Shown: positions 8,047 to 18,107, counted from the first letter of the stretch. The stretch: DNA of 42,585 bases from Gemmatimonadota bacterium (GCA_028875075.1 JAPPGF010000016.1:1-42585), one strand, 5' to 3'. The notes: generated by a model not told the origin, from the letters alone. Made by a program: numbers and translations.

Positions 8047-9099
8047 GTGGCCGTCGTGAACCGGCGCACCGAGGTGACGACTCCCGAAGTGATTGCGGAG
8101 GACCAGGGGGCGGAGCCGGGTCTTCGGCCCCAGCGGCTGGCGGAGTTCATCGGCCAGGACAAGGTCTGCGAAGCCCTTGCCATCGCAGTGCAAGCAGCCC
8201 GTCAGCGGCGCGAGCCGCTCGACCATCTGCTCTTTCACGGTCCGCCGGGGCTCGGCAAGACCACGCTCGCTTCGCTGATGGCGCGCGAGCTCAGCGTCAA
8301 CATAAAGACGACCTCGGGTCCCGTGCTGGAGAAACCGGCCGACCTCGTGGGGCATCTCACGAACCAGCGTGAAGGCGACATACTGTTGATCGACGAGATC
8401 CACCGCCTGAGACCTATCATCGAGGAATTTCTCTACCCCGCGATGGAGGATTCGCAGGTCGAGATTCGGCTTGCCGAAGGACCGCGCGCGCAGACGATGA
8501 CCATGCGCATCGAGCCTTTCACGTTGATCGGCGCGACGACGCGCTTCGGCCTGCTGACAGCGCCCATGCGTGCGAGGTTCGGGATCGTGCAGCGTCTGGG
8601 CTACTATCCCCCCGAAGAGTTGACGGAGATTGTTCGCCGCAGCGCGCGCATCCTCGACCTGCCCATCAGTGACGACGGCGCGATTGAGATCGCGCGCCGG
8701 TCCCGCGGTACCCCTCGGGTCGCGAACCGCCTGCTGCGTCGCGTCCGCGACTATGCCCAGGTGCGTGCGCAGGGTCGTGTCGATCGCGAGGTGGCGATGG
8801 AGGCTCTTGCGCTGCTCGACGTGGACGAATACGGCCTCGACGAGATGGACTCGCGCATCCTGAAGACGATCATCGAGAAATTCGACGGCGGGCCAGTCGG
8901 CTTGACCTCGCTCGCCGTTGCGCTCGGCGAAGACTCGATGACGCTTGAGGAGGTCTACGAGCCGTTCTTGATCCAGGAAGGCTTCCTGCAACGTACGCCC
9001 CGCGGCCGCGAGGCCACCAAGCGGGCATATCGCCGCTTCGGCTATGCGCTCCCTGACGAGCGCACGGGCGGCGCCCAGCCCTCCTTCTTCAAGGAGTGA
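8047..9099 (+). CDS. ruvB: Holliday junction branch-migration helicase RuvB
   Basis: A 350-residue AAA+ ATPase that drives branch migration of Holliday junctions with RuvA and RuvC during recombination repair. Seen in order: [12 protein letters not shown] near residue 27, Walker A GPPGLGKT (65-72), Walker B LLIDEIHR (Asp116-Glu117), sensor [37 protein letters not shown], and a C-terminal winged-helix region with [11 protein letters not shown] and [13 protein letters not shown]. Length is normal for the family. The start is GTG 8047; GTG 8056 is also possible. ruvA and ruvC are not in the window. The stop overlaps the start of queA by four bases, so the two are co-translated. Confidence 0.97.
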   Translation: MAVVNRRTEVTTPEVIAEDQGAEPGLRPQRLAEFIGQDKVCEALAIAVQAARQRREPLDHLLFHGPPGLGKTTLASLMARELSVNIKTTSGPVLEKPADLVGHLTNQREGDILLIDEIHRLRPIIEEFLYPAMEDSQVEIRLAEGPRAQTMTMRIEPFTLIGATTRFGLLTAPMRARFGIVQRLGYYPPEELTEIVRRSARILDLPISDDGAIEIARRSRGTPRVANRLLRRVRDYAQVRAQGRVDREVAMEALALLDVDEYGLDEMDSRILKTIIEKFDGGPVGLTSLAVALGEDSMTLEEVYEPFLIQEGFLQRTPRGREATKRAYRRFGYALPDERTGGAQPSFFKE

Positions 9100-10226
9100 G
9101 CGGGAGATCCGGCGCGCGTCCGCTCGCTGGCGGGCGCGTTTCCGACTACGACTATGTCCTGCCGCCGGGCCGCATCGCGCGCTATCCGACGGAGCGCCGT
9201 GACGCCAGCCGGCTGCTCGTGGTCCAGCGTGGGCCGGGCGGCAGGAACGCGGCCGGCGGTGCGCCTCTCGAGGGCTCCGGACCGGAGGAGGAGTTCCGCC
9301 ACCTGCGCTTCCGCGATCTCGCCGAGCTGGTCCGCCCCGGCGACGTGCTCGTGGTCAACGAGAGCCGGGTCTTGCCCGGGCGTCTCCTCGGACGCAAGCC
9401 GACGGGCGCTCCGTCCGAGGTCTTGCTGCTGCGCCCGACGGATGATGCCGATCCTGCGGACCCGCTGACCTGGGAAGCGCTCGTGCGCCCGGGTGGAAAG
9501 CTCAAGCCCGGGCGGCGCGTGGTAGTGGCCGACGACCTCGAGATCGAGGTGGTGGGATCGAGTGCGGGAGGAGGACGCATCGTCCGGCTCGTGACTCCGG
9601 GGTCGGCGCTCGATGCGCTCGAGAAGCATGGGCACATTCCGCTTCCACCATATCTCGAGCGTGATGACGAGGCGGTCGACCGAGAGCGATACCAGACCGT
9701 TTACGCGCGCGTGTCCGGCTCGGTGGCGGCCCCGACGGCCGGGCTCCATTTCACGCCGGAGCTGCTGACGGCGCTACTGCACGAGGGTGTACGGCGTGTT
9801 GCCATCTCACTCGACATAGGGGTCGCTACGTTCCGCCCGGTCGAAGTCGAAGATCCCGCAGGGCACGAGATGCACGCCGAACGCTGGCGCATCGGTCCGG
9901 AGGCCGCGGCCGTGGTCAATCAGGCCCGCGGGGCGGGCGGGCGCTGCTGGGCGGTGGGGACGACGGTCGTCCGCACCCTCGAGTCCGCTGCGGACGAGCA
10001 CGGCGTCGTGAATCCTGGATCGGGCTTCACGCGGCTTTTCATCCGCCCGCCCTATCGATTCCGCGTCGTCGATGCACTGATCACAAATTTCCACCTTCCC
10101 CGCTCTACGCTGCTCATGCTGGTGGCCGCATTCACGGGTCATGGGCGCACTATGGAGGCTTACCGCACCGCGATCCGGGAAGGGTATCGCTTCTACTCGT
10201 ACGGCGATGCCATGGCCGTGCTATGA
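9096..10226 (+). CDS. queA: S-adenosylmethionine:tRNA ribosyltransferase-isomerase
   Basis: A 376-residue enzyme that transfers and isomerises the ribosyl group of SAM onto 7-aminomethyl-7-deazaguanine in tRNA, giving epoxyqueuosine at position 34. The family hallmarks are present: [112 protein letters not shown] and [20 protein letters not shown] 9096 overlaps the ruvB stop (GTGA). Relative to typical members there is a Gly/Ala-rich insert of about 20 residues (about 46-65) between the first strand and the '[10 protein letters not shown]' segment. tgt, which acts earlier on the same tRNA position, lies 1.8 kb downstream after a hydrolase gene. Confidence 0.96.
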   Translation: MSGRSGARPLAGGRVSDYDYVLPPGRIARYPTERRDASRLLVVQRGPGGRNAAGGAPLEGSGPEEEFRHLRFRDLAELVRPGDVLVVNESRVLPGRLLGRKPTGAPSEVLLLRPTDDADPADPLTWEALVRPGGKLKPGRRVVVADDLEIEVVGSSAGGGRIVRLVTPGSALDALEKHGHIPLPPYLERDDEAVDRERYQTVYARVSGSVAAPTAGLHFTPELLTALLHEGVRRVAISLDIGVATFRPVEVEDPAGHEMHAERWRIGPEAAAVVNQARGAGGRCWAVGTTVVRTLESAADEHGVVNPGSGFTRLFIRPPYRFRVVDALITNFHLPRSTLLMLVAAFTGHGRTMEAYRTAIREGYRFYSYGDAMAVL

Positions 10227-10355
10227 TTCCCGCCCGCCGAGGCGTGGACGGCAGCCGGTCCGAGATCTGGGCGGGGGAGTGTTCATCGACCATACTTGGG
10301 GCGGAAAGCCATCTCGGTGACGGGCCCGCTCGCGATCTGATGAAGGAGGCCAGCC

Positions 10356-11984
10356 ATGAAGCGCACTCTCGCTAGTACTCTCGCCCTGGTGCTGTTCGCG
10401 CCTACGGCGCTCGTCGCACAGGGTCGGGGCCAGGACGAGTCCCGCGACATGGATCTCGCTCGTCTCGGCTCCCTCACCAACGAGGTCGAGGCCGGCGTAC
10501 TGGGCCGCGCCAAGCTCGTTCAGGTGATGGTCGACAAGATCTTCTCGTTTGCCGAACTGGGCTTCCAAGAGGTCGAAACGTCGCGCTACATCACGAGCGT
10601 GCTGCGCGAGCACGGATTCGAGGTCGAGGAGGGGATCTCGGGCATGCCGACGGCGTGGTGGGCGACCTGGGGCTCGGGCCGTCCGATCATCGCGCTCGGC
10701 AGCGACATCGACGGGATCCCGAAGGCAAGCCAGAAGCCGGGCGTGGCTTACCACGACCCCCAGGTCGAAGGGGCTCCGGGACACGGCGAAGGTCACAACT
10801 CGGGGCAGGCGCTGAACGTCGCCGCCGCGCTCGCCCTCAAGGACGTGATGGAGGCGGAAGGGCTCTCGGGAACCTTGGTCCTCTGGCCGGGCGTGGCGGA
10901 GGAGCTCCTGGGCGCCAAGGCCTGGTTCGTCCGGGACGGCCACTTCCGGCAAGTGGACGCTGTCCTGTTTACGCACGTGAGCTCCAACCTCTCGGTGTCG
11001 TGGGGGCAGGCGAACGGCACGGGCCTCATTTCCGCCGAGTTCAGCTTCACCGGCGAGGCGGCCCACGGCGCGGGGGCTCCCTGGCGGGGAAGAAGCGCCC
11101 TGGACGCGGTCGAGCTCATGAACGTTGGGTGGAACTACCGTCGCGAGCACATGCGGCCGGAGCAGCGCTCCCACCACGTCATCGTGGACGGCGGTGACCA
11201 GCCCAACGTGGTACCGTCGAACGCGACCGTGTGGTACTTCGTCCGGGAGATCGAACCGGAGCTGATCGAGGAGAATTTCGCCGCGCTCGTCCGCGTCGCC
11301 GAAGGCGCCGCACTCATGACCGACACCGAGATGTCGTACCGCATCGTCGGTGCGGCTCACCCTCGGCACTTCAACCGCCCGATCGCGCAGGCGATGTACT
11401 CTCACATCCGCACCGTGGGACTTCCGCCCTGGACCGAGGCTGACCAGGCGCTCGGCCGTGCGGTGCAGTCCGAGGTCGGAGCCAAGCCGATCGGACTTGC
11501 GGACACGCTCGCAGTATTCGGGCCTCCACCCGAAGAGCCCAGGAGCGGCGGATCCGACGACATCGGCGACATCTCGTGGGCAGTTCCAACGGTTACGCTG
11601 CGCTTCCCGGCCAACATTCCGGATCTGCCCGGCCATCACTGGGCGAACGCAGTCGCCATGGCGACCCCGATCTCTCACAAGGGCACGCTCACAGGCGCGC
11701 AGGTGCTGGCCCGCACCGCTCTAGAGCTGTTCGCGCGCCCGAGCCTGGTGCGCGAGGCCTGGGCCTACTACCTCGAGGAGCAGACCAGGGATCAGGAGTA
11801 CGTGCCCTTCATCGACGCAGGCGACGCTCCCGCGATTGACAAGAACCGCGAGACGATGGCCGAATTCCGTCCTAGACTTGTGCCCCTCTATTTCGACGAG
11901 ACGCGCTACGACACGTACCTGGAGCAGCTGGGGATCGCCTATCCGACGCTCCGGCCGGCCGAGGCGAGCGGTCCGGGCCGCTGA
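10356..11984 (+). CDS. secreted M20-family amidohydrolase, AbgB-like
   Basis: A 542-residue zinc-dependent peptidase/amidohydrolase of the M20 aminoacylase type (p-aminobenzoyl-glutamate hydrolase subunit B-like). ATG 10356 has AAGGAGG at 10343-10349. Residues 1-22 form a Sec signal peptide ending LVAQ, so it acts outside the cytoplasm, unlike E. coli AbgB. Visible motifs are FSFAELGFQEVETS, GEGHNSGQALNVAAALALKD, WPGVAEELLGAKAWFV with the general-base/ligand Glu pair, FTGEAAHGAGAPWRGRSALD for the dimerisation/lid domain, HHVIVDGGDQPNVVPSNA and a final PDLPGHHW with late His ligands. The natural substrate (folate catabolite, N-acyl amino acid or dipeptide) cannot be told. It lies between queA and tgt without overlap to either, so it probably has its own regulation. 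Confidence 0.88.
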   Translation: MKRTLASTLALVLFAPTALVAQGRGQDESRDMDLARLGSLTNEVEAGVLGRAKLVQVMVDKIFSFAELGFQEVETSRYITSVLREHGFEVEEGISGMPTAWWATWGSGRPIIALGSDIDGIPKASQKPGVAYHDPQVEGAPGHGEGHNSGQALNVAAALALKDVMEAEGLSGTLVLWPGVAEELLGAKAWFVRDGHFRQVDAVLFTHVSSNLSVSWGQANGTGLISAEFSFTGEAAHGAGAPWRGRSALDAVELMNVGWNYRREHMRPEQRSHHVIVDGGDQPNVVPSNATVWYFVREIEPELIEENFAALVRVAEGAALMTDTEMSYRIVGAAHPRHFNRPIAQAMYSHIRTVGLPPWTEADQALGRAVQSEVGAKPIGLADTLAVFGPPPEEPRSGGSDDIGDISWAVPTVTLRFPANIPDLPGHHWANAVAMATPISHKGTLTGAQVLARTALELFARPSLVREAWAYYLEEQTRDQEYVPFIDAGDAPAIDKNRETMAEFRPRLVPLYFDETRYDTYLEQLGIAYPTLRPAEASGPGR

Positions 11985-12011
11985 GAGGCCGCACTCTGGT
12001 TCGCCCACGTG

Positions 12012-12037
12012 CGGGCTCGGGAAGGTTTAGGAGCCCG
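12012..12037 (+). terminator. hairpin between the M20 gene and tgt
   Basis: CGGGCTC (12012-12018) pairs with GAGCCCG (12031-12037) around a 12-base loop. It sits 27 bases after the M20 stop and 27 bases before tgt GTG. There is no T-run. It could be a weak terminator or a 5' structure of tgt mRNA. Confidence 0.3.
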
Positions 12038-12058
12038 TGCTCCGTGGCATGGTCGTAG

Positions 12059-13198
<1,140 letters not shown>

Positions 13199-13240
13199 TA
13201 GGTCCGTCGACGATCCTGCCCAAAACCCATGGAGTGTCCG

Positions 13241-13567
13241 GTGACCCACGCGTCTCTCGCCCTGCTCCTCATGGTCCCGCGCGACGGCGGGAACGCCACG
13301 TTCGTGTTCATGATCCAGATGGTCGCGATCTTCGCGATCTTCTATTTCCTGCTCATCCGTCCGCAACGGAGGGAGCAGCGGCGCCATCAGTCTATGGTCA
13401 ACGCGCTCAAGAAGGGCGACGAGGTCGTGACCGCGGGAGGGGTCATCGGTACGGTCGTGTTCGCCGATCAGGACCGCGTCACGGTTCGGACAGCGGAGTC
13501 CACGAGGCTGGTGGTGGAGAAGGCCCGCATCGCCAAGGTGACCAAGACTAGGTCGGAGGGCGGCTGA
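13241..13567 (+). CDS. yajC: Sec translocase accessory subunit YajC
   Basis: A small single-pass membrane protein (108 residues from GTG 13241) of the SecDF-YajC complex that assists protein export. The transmembrane stretch FVFMIQMVAIFAIFYFLLIR leads into RPQRREQRRHQSMVNALKKG, then DEVVTAGGVIGTVVFADQDR, VTVRTAESTRLVVEKARIAKV: the full YajC signature. GTG 13241 has GGAG six bases upstream; the in-frame ATG 13229 (112 residues) lacks a site and is the alternative. secD and secF do not follow here and must lie elsewhere. def begins 14 bases after the stop. Confidence 0.93.
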   Translation: MTHASLALLLMVPRDGGNATFVFMIQMVAIFAIFYFLLIRPQRREQRRHQSMVNALKKGDEVVTAGGVIGTVVFADQDRVTVRTAESTRLVVEKARIAKVTKTRSEGG

Positions 13568-13581
13568 GGCCGCGCTACCGC

Positions 13582-14103
13582 ATGGTTCGGGACATCGTCG
13601 TGTTGGGCCACCCTGCGCTTCGGTCCCACGCAGAACCCGTGGCGGAGTTCGACGACGAGCTGCGGACCCTCGTGGATGACTTGTTCGAGACCATGTATCA
13701 CGCCGAGGGCATTGGCCTCGCCGCGAACCAGATCGGGATCCTTCGTCAGGTGCTGGTGGTCGACATCGGCGACAAGGAGAACGCTGAGGCCGGCCGCGTC
13801 GCTCTCGTGAACCCCAAGATAACGGCCGCGACCCACGAGCTGGATCGTCAGTCCGAGGGGTGCCTCAGCATTCCGGGGGTCGAGGAAGTGGTGGAACGGC
13901 CGTGGGGAGTCCGGGTGGAGGGTTTCGACCCGGAGGGAAACGCGGTCACGGTTGAGGCGGAGGCGTTGCTCGGTCGCGCCCTGCAGCACGAGGTCGATCA
14001 TCTGGAGGGCACCCTCTTCATCGATCGCCTGAGCCCTCTCAAGCGCCGGCTGCTTGTCAAGAAGTGGAAGAAAAGCCGCACGGAGGCCGGCTCGATCAAG
14101 TGA
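13582..14103 (+). CDS. def: peptide deformylase
   Basis: A 173-residue metalloenzyme that removes the formyl group from nascent N-terminal Met. All three active-site motifs are present: GIGLAANQ (43-50), EGCLS with metal-ligand Cys94, and QHEVDHLEG with His136, Glu137 and His140. The spacing and length are those of standard bacterial deformylases, and the C-terminus is Lys/Arg-rich. Start ATG 13582 lies 14 bases after yajC. The stop overlaps fmt GTG 14100 by four bases, the familiar def-fmt coupling of enzymes that remove and add the formyl group. Confidence 0.97.
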   Translation: MVRDIVVLGHPALRSHAEPVAEFDDELRTLVDDLFETMYHAEGIGLAANQIGILRQVLVVDIGDKENAEAGRVALVNPKITAATHELDRQSEGCLSIPGVEEVVERPWGVRVEGFDPEGNAVTVEAEALLGRALQHEVDHLEGTLFIDRLSPLKRRLLVKKWKKSRTEAGSIK

Positions 14104-15044
14104 GGGTGCTTTTCTGGGGCACGCCGGAGTTCGCGATCCCGTCGCTCCGCGCGCTGGCCGAGGAAGGGCACGAGCTGGTCGGGGTCGTCACTCAGCCCGA
14201 CCGACCCGCCGGGCGCGGGCGCCAACTCAGCAGCTCACCTGTCAAGCGAGTGGCGCTCTCAGAATGCGATTGCCCGGTGCTCACGCCGGAGGCGCCTCGC
14301 GGGGAGGATTTCGTCGAGCGCCTGCGGGCGCTGGAACCCGAAGTGTCGATCGTCGTGGCCTACGGCCACATCCTCAGGCGCGAGGTCCTCGACGTTCCAG
14401 CCCACGGATCCATCAACGTTCACGCGTCGCTGTTGCCCGCGTTGCGCGGCGCCGCTCCGATCAACTGGGCGATCGCGCGCGGATACGAGATCACCGGGGT
14501 CACGGTGATGCGCATGGCCGAAGCAATGGACGCGGGCCCTATTCTCTTCCAGGCGGAGGAGCTGATCGGCACCGCCGAGACCGCCTCGGAGTTGGGCGCG
14601 CGTCTGTCCGAACGGGGGGCCGAGGTCCTCGTGCAGGCGCTCGGCCTCCTGCACTCCGGTGCGCTCGAGGAACGCGACCAGGATCACGCGCTCGCTACCT
14701 ATGCACCCAAGGTCGACCGTGGGAGCGCGCGCATCGACTGGACCCGCGACGCGGTCACGGTCGGCAACCACGTGCGGGGAATGGACGAGAGGCCCGGTGC
14801 GTGGAGCCTGCTGCACGGGCAGCCGGTGAAGCTGTTCCGACCCGATCCGCAGCCCGTATCCGTGTCCGGCGGCGCAGGCGCGCCGGGAGCGGTCGTGGCC
14901 GCCGAAGCGAGCGACGGCGTCATCGTGCAGGCCGGCGAGGGGACACTCGCGCTGGGAGAGGTCCAGCCTCCGGGACGGCGGAGGATGCGCACGGCGGACT
15001 GGATCCGAGGGCACGGCGTTGCCGTGGGGGACCGGTTCGAGTGA
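14100..15044 (+). CDS. fmt: methionyl-tRNA formyltransferase
   Basis: A 314-residue enzyme that formylates Met-tRNAfMet with 10-formyl-tetrahydrofolate. It begins MRVLFWGTPEFAIPSLRAL at GTG 14100, which overlaps the def stop (GTGA); longer in-frame starts upstream lie inside def and are rejected. Key motifs are VVTQPDRPAGRGRQL, VAYGHILRREVLDVPAHGSI, NVHASLLPALRGAAPINWAI with the catalytic Asn/His, and GVTVMRMAEAMDAGPI with Asp. A C-terminal tRNA-binding OB-like domain includes the segment KVDRGSARIDWTRDAVTVGN. Its stop overlaps the next gene, a ThiE/TenI homologue, by four bases. rsmB, often found after fmt, is absent. Confidence 0.97.
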   Translation: MRVLFWGTPEFAIPSLRALAEEGHELVGVVTQPDRPAGRGRQLSSSPVKRVALSECDCPVLTPEAPRGEDFVERLRALEPEVSIVVAYGHILRREVLDVPAHGSINVHASLLPALRGAAPINWAIARGYEITGVTVMRMAEAMDAGPILFQAEELIGTAETASELGARLSERGAEVLVQALGLLHSGALEERDQDHALATYAPKVDRGSARIDWTRDAVTVGNHVRGMDERPGAWSLLHGQPVKLFRPDPQPVSVSGGAGAPGAVVAAEASDGVIVQAGEGTLALGEVQPPGRRRMRTADWIRGHGVAVGDRFE

Positions 15045-15745
15045 CGCGGGGACAGTCGCTCCCGCGGCTGCATGTGGTGACGGACGACCAGCGCCTTGCC
15101 CGCCCAGACTTCGCTGAACGGGCCCGGGTCGTGCTCGCGGCCGGAGGCGAGCGCGTAGCGTTGCACCTCCGCGGACACCGCACCACGGGAGCACGCATGT
15201 ACGCGCTGGCCGTAGCGTTGCGTGCCGAGGCGCGTGCCCAGGGCGCCGTGTTGATCGTCAACGATCGGGTGGACGTCGCGTGCGTCGCGGATCTGGACGG
15301 CGCCCATCTGAGTCGCGGATCGATCCCCGCGGCGACCGCTCGACGCCTACTCGGAGGCCGCTGGCTGGGGGCCTCGGTGCACGGCGTGGAAGCGGCGCGT
15401 GCAGTGACGCGGGACGTGGACTATCTTGTGGTGGGCACACTGTTTGCCACGTCCTCGCACCCGGGACGGCCTGCCGCCGGGCCGGGAATAGTGGCCCGGG
15501 TCGCCGCGGCCGTGCCGGTTCCCCTCATCGCCATCGGCGGGGTGACGGCGGCCCGGGTGGGCGATGCGCTGGCCGCGGGTGCGGCCGGCGTGGCAGCGTT
15601 GAGTGGAGTCTGGGACGCTGCTGATCCCGGCCCGGAAGTGATCGAGTATCTGCGCCGTCTTCCCGAGGGGCCGGCCGCAGCGGGTCCCCGGCGACGTGCA
15701 GTCGGCACCGGGAGAACCGTGGACCAGGACAGGTCGGAGTGTTGA
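15041..15745 (+). CDS. ThiE/TenI-family protein (thiamine phosphate synthase or thiazole tautomerase)
   Basis: A 234-residue TIM-barrel protein starting at GTG 15041 and overlapping fmt by four bases. Seen: [80 protein letters not shown] and [13 protein letters not shown]. These match the ThiE/TenI superfamily. Where ThiE usually has a Q-x-R-x-K triad this protein reads ALHLRGH, and the ThiE 'F-T-TK' loop is FATSSHPG, closer to TenI. Together with the adjacent thiS-thiG, a TenI-type thiazole tautomerase role is at least as likely as thiamine phosphate synthase. The C-terminal 20-25 residues are Arg/Gly-rich and unconserved. The stop TGA overlaps the ATG of thiS by one base. Confidence 0.82.
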   Translation: MTRGQSLPRLHVVTDDQRLARPDFAERARVVLAAGGERVALHLRGHRTTGARMYALAVALRAEARAQGAVLIVNDRVDVACVADLDGAHLSRGSIPAATARRLLGGRWLGASVHGVEAARAVTRDVDYLVVGTLFATSSHPGRPAAGPGIVARVAAAVPVPLIAIGGVTAARVGDALAAGAAGVAALSGVWDAADPGPEVIEYLRRLPEGPAAAGPRRRAVGTGRTVDQDRSEC

Positions 15746-15957
15746 TGGACGGACACATTCGAGTTCACCTGAACGGTGAAGACCGTGACGTGCCGGCGGG
15801 CGTGAGCGTGCGTGGTCTCCTCGAGTCGCTCGACATCGAGCCCGATATCGTGGTCGTCGAGCGGAACCGGGAGATTCTGCCGCGGGGGCGCTACGCCGAC
15901 GTGGCCGTCCTCGAGGGCGACACGCTCGAGGTGGTGCACTTCGTGGGCGGCGGCTGA
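15745..15957 (+). CDS. thiS: sulfur-carrier protein ThiS
   Basis: A 70-residue ubiquitin-like protein whose C-terminal Gly-Gly is thiocarboxylated to deliver sulfur for the thiazole ring. Seen: [60 protein letters not shown] and the C-terminus HFVGGG. ATG 15745 overlaps the previous stop (TGATG) and has GGAG five bases upstream; a GTG two codons earlier is less well placed. thiG follows 23 bases on. The adenylating partner ThiF and the glycine/tyrosine oxidase ThiO or ThiH are not in the window. Confidence 0.93.
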   Translation: MDGHIRVHLNGEDRDVPAGVSVRGLLESLDIEPDIVVVERNREILPRGRYADVAVLEGDTLEVVHFVGGG

Positions 15958-15980
15958 GCAGGCGGGCGGCGGGGGAAGCC

Positions 15981-16862
15981 ATGGCGGAGACGCGGAAGCG
16001 GGACACGGCGGCGAGCGCACAGGCTGTCGGGACGTTCCTGCAGGTGGAGACGGACCCGGCACAGGGGAAGCCACCGTCGTCGCCCGGGGAGCTGGACGAC
16101 GGACCGCTGATCATCGCGGGCAAGGAGTTCGGCTCGCGGCTGATCGCGGGCACGGGCAAGTACGCGAACCCGGACGTGATGCTCGCCGCGCTGCGTGCGA
16201 GCGGCACTGAAATGGTCACGGTCGCGGTGCGGCGCGTGGATCTCTCAGGCCGTGAGGGGATTCTGCATGTCCTCGATCCCGAGGAGTTCTTCCTGCTTGC
16301 GAACACCGCGGGCTGCTCGACGGCGGAAGAGGCGATCCGCTACGCCCGGCTGGCGCGCGCGGCCGGCTTCAATGACTGGCTGAAGCTTGAGGTGATCGGC
16401 GACCCGCATACGCTTGCCCCCGACACGCCGGCCACGTTGGAGGCGGCCGAGGTGCTCAGCGCAGAGGGCTTCAAGGTGATGGCCTACACGAACGACGACG
16501 TGGTCATGGCGATGCGCCTGGAGGATGCGGGGTGCGTCGCCGTGATGCCGCTCGCGAGTCCGATAGGCAGCGGGCTCGGAGTCGTGAACCCGTACTTCAT
16601 TCGCGAGATCAAGCGACGTCTCACGGTGCCCGTGATCGTGGACGCCGGTGTTGGCACCGCCTCGGACGCCTGCATCACGATGGAGAACGGCGTCGACGGT
16701 GTCCTCATGAACACCGCTCTCGCCGCTGCGGAGGACCCTGTGGCGATGGCTCGCGCGATGCGCCATGCCGTGCAGGCCGGGCGACTCGCGTTCCGCGCCG
16801 GCCGTATGCCGGCCCGCGAGATCGCGGTTCCGTCCTCCCCGACCCGGGGCATGCTGGAGTGA
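15981..16862 (+). CDS. thiG: thiazole synthase ThiG
   Basis: A 293-residue TIM-barrel enzyme that joins deoxyxylulose-5-phosphate, dehydroglycine and ThiS thiocarboxylate into the thiazole phosphate of thiamine. The core begins near residue 40 with GPLIIAGKEFGSRLIAGTGK and continues with MVTVAVRRVDLS, NTAGCSTAEEAIRYARLAR, the Schiff-base Lys in WLKLEVIGD, LMPLASPIGSGLGV-type VMPLASPIGSGLGVVNP, PVIVDAGVGTASDA and DGVLMNTALAAAEDPVAMA. The first 40 residues are a low-complexity, charged extension that is unusual (typical ThiG is about 255 residues). The start ATG 15981 has GGGGGAAG just upstream, but a shorter product from a later in-frame start cannot be excluded. Confidence 0.95.
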   Translation: MAETRKRDTAASAQAVGTFLQVETDPAQGKPPSSPGELDDGPLIIAGKEFGSRLIAGTGKYANPDVMLAALRASGTEMVTVAVRRVDLSGREGILHVLDPEEFFLLANTAGCSTAEEAIRYARLARAAGFNDWLKLEVIGDPHTLAPDTPATLEAAEVLSAEGFKVMAYTNDDVVMAMRLEDAGCVAVMPLASPIGSGLGVVNPYFIREIKRRLTVPVIVDAGVGTASDACITMENGVDGVLMNTALAAAEDPVAMARAMRHAVQAGRLAFRAGRMPAREIAVPSSPTRGMLE

Positions 16863-17068
16863 GGTTCGCCGTTCTCCGACGCTACGGGTCGCCGCGCTTC
16901 GATTCACGCTCGCCGCCCGGATAGCTGCCGGCGCCTCTGTTGCTGCTGGCCCGGCGGGCTCGCGTCGCTCCGCTACGCGGCGCCGGAAGGTTGCGGCCAC
17001 GGTGGCGCCCCGGGGAGGCTGTGGTGTAGAGCACCTGCACGCTGGATCGGCAGGAGAACGAGGAGCGT

Positions 17069-18016
17069 GTGGACGCGCGCCTCCTCCGGCGCCCCGGATA
17101 CAGCCCCCAACGCGCGGATGCCGTGGCAGCGACCTACCTCGACAAGGCGGGCCGGGTTCGGATGTCGCCGTGGAGGGTCGTCCTCGAGTACGCCTTGGCG
17201 GCTCCGCTGGAGCCGGGTACCACCATCCAAGAGCGGCGGGGCCGGAGGCGCCGCTCCGGGCGCGGCCGATCGGCCGGCCGGACCTCTCGAGGCCGCCGAC
17301 GGGGCGGGGTCCGCTTCGCCGGCTGGCTGCTCGTGCTCGTCGTGTCCGGCCTGGCGTTCGGCTACGGCCTGGCTACGCTCTTTCTCTTCCCCGCGCCGCC
17401 ACCCCCGGACGACCTCGTCGAGGTGCCGAGCCTGCGGGGACTGGCCCTCACCAGGGCGCGCGAGCGGGTGCTCGAAGTCGGTCTCGAGCTGGGGCCGGCC
17501 GAGGCGCTTCGTCACCCGGAACTCGACAGCGGTCTGGTCCTGGGGCAGGCTCCACTGCCGGGGCAGCTGGCGCGCCCGGGTCAGCCCGTGCGGCTGACCG
17601 TTAGCCTGGGTCCGCGACTTCAGGCGGTGCCCGACGTCTTGGACCTGAGAGGCGATCAGGCGCAGGGCGTCATAGAGGCGGCCGGCTTTGTGGCCACGGT
17701 CGACAGTGTCGACGCCGAGCAGCCGGCAGGCACCGTCGTGGAGACGGATCCGGTCGCGGGTAGTGTGCTTCGGATTCCAGGTGTGGTCCGCTTGGTACTC
17801 AGCCGTGGCCCGGCGTCGGTGCCCATGCCGTTCCTGCTGGGTATGCCCCAGCAGCGGGCGCTCGACACGTTGGAGACGCTCGGAATCGGCGCGGCGGCGG
17901 TGGACACCGTGTCCGGATTCGGGCTCGAAGAAGGCCTCGTGGTGGCCCAGGATCCACCGACCGACTCGTCGGTGGTCCGCGGAGACACGGTTCGGTTCTC
18001 CGTGGGTGGCCCGTAG
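17069..18016 (+). CDS. membrane-anchored triple-PASTA-domain protein
   Basis: A protein of about 315 residues without a kinase domain. Residues about 55-80 form an Arg-rich basic block, followed by one transmembrane helix (FAGWLLVLVVSGLAFGYGLA, about 83-105). Then come a Pro-rich linker and three PASTA repeats at about 115-180, 181-248 and 250-315, each opening with a 'VP-L-G' motif (VEVPSLRGLALTRA, AVPDVLDLRGDQAQ, VPMPFLLGMPQQRA) and closing with 'VRL-VS-GP'-type strands. The topology puts PASTA domains outside. Such repeats bind muropeptides or beta-lactams in PrkC/PBP2x-type proteins. The start is uncertain: GTG 17069 has AGGAG three bases upstream, while Met32 could start a shorter product. 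It resembles the PASTA part of a Stk-type kinase or PBP that lacks its enzyme. Confidence 0.8.
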   Translation: MDARLLRRPGYSPQRADAVAATYLDKAGRVRMSPWRVVLEYALAAPLEPGTTIQERRGRRRRSGRGRSAGRTSRGRRRGGVRFAGWLLVLVVSGLAFGYGLATLFLFPAPPPPDDLVEVPSLRGLALTRARERVLEVGLELGPAEALRHPELDSGLVLGQAPLPGQLARPGQPVRLTVSLGPRLQAVPDVLDLRGDQAQGVIEAAGFVATVDSVDAEQPAGTVVETDPVAGSVLRIPGVVRLVLSRGPASVPMPFLLGMPQQRALDTLETLGIGAAAVDTVSGFGLEEGLVVAQDPPTDSSVVRGDTVRFSVGGP

Positions 18017-18107
18017 CGCCGCCGCGCGTCGCGCGCGCACAGGAACAATGCAGAACGAGATCCGTAGCAGTCCCCGAAGCTTGGGAGCCGCGACCTAACG
18101 GAGTCGT

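Noticed and set aside
10221-11678. 485-residue minus-strand ORF
   Set aside because: Antisense shadow of the secreted M20 hydrolase; no ribosome-binding site or known motif.
14054-15040. long upstream extension of the ThiE/TenI frame
   Set aside because: The open frame runs through fmt but the translation there is Arg-rich noise; the true start is GTG 15041 overlapping the fmt stop.
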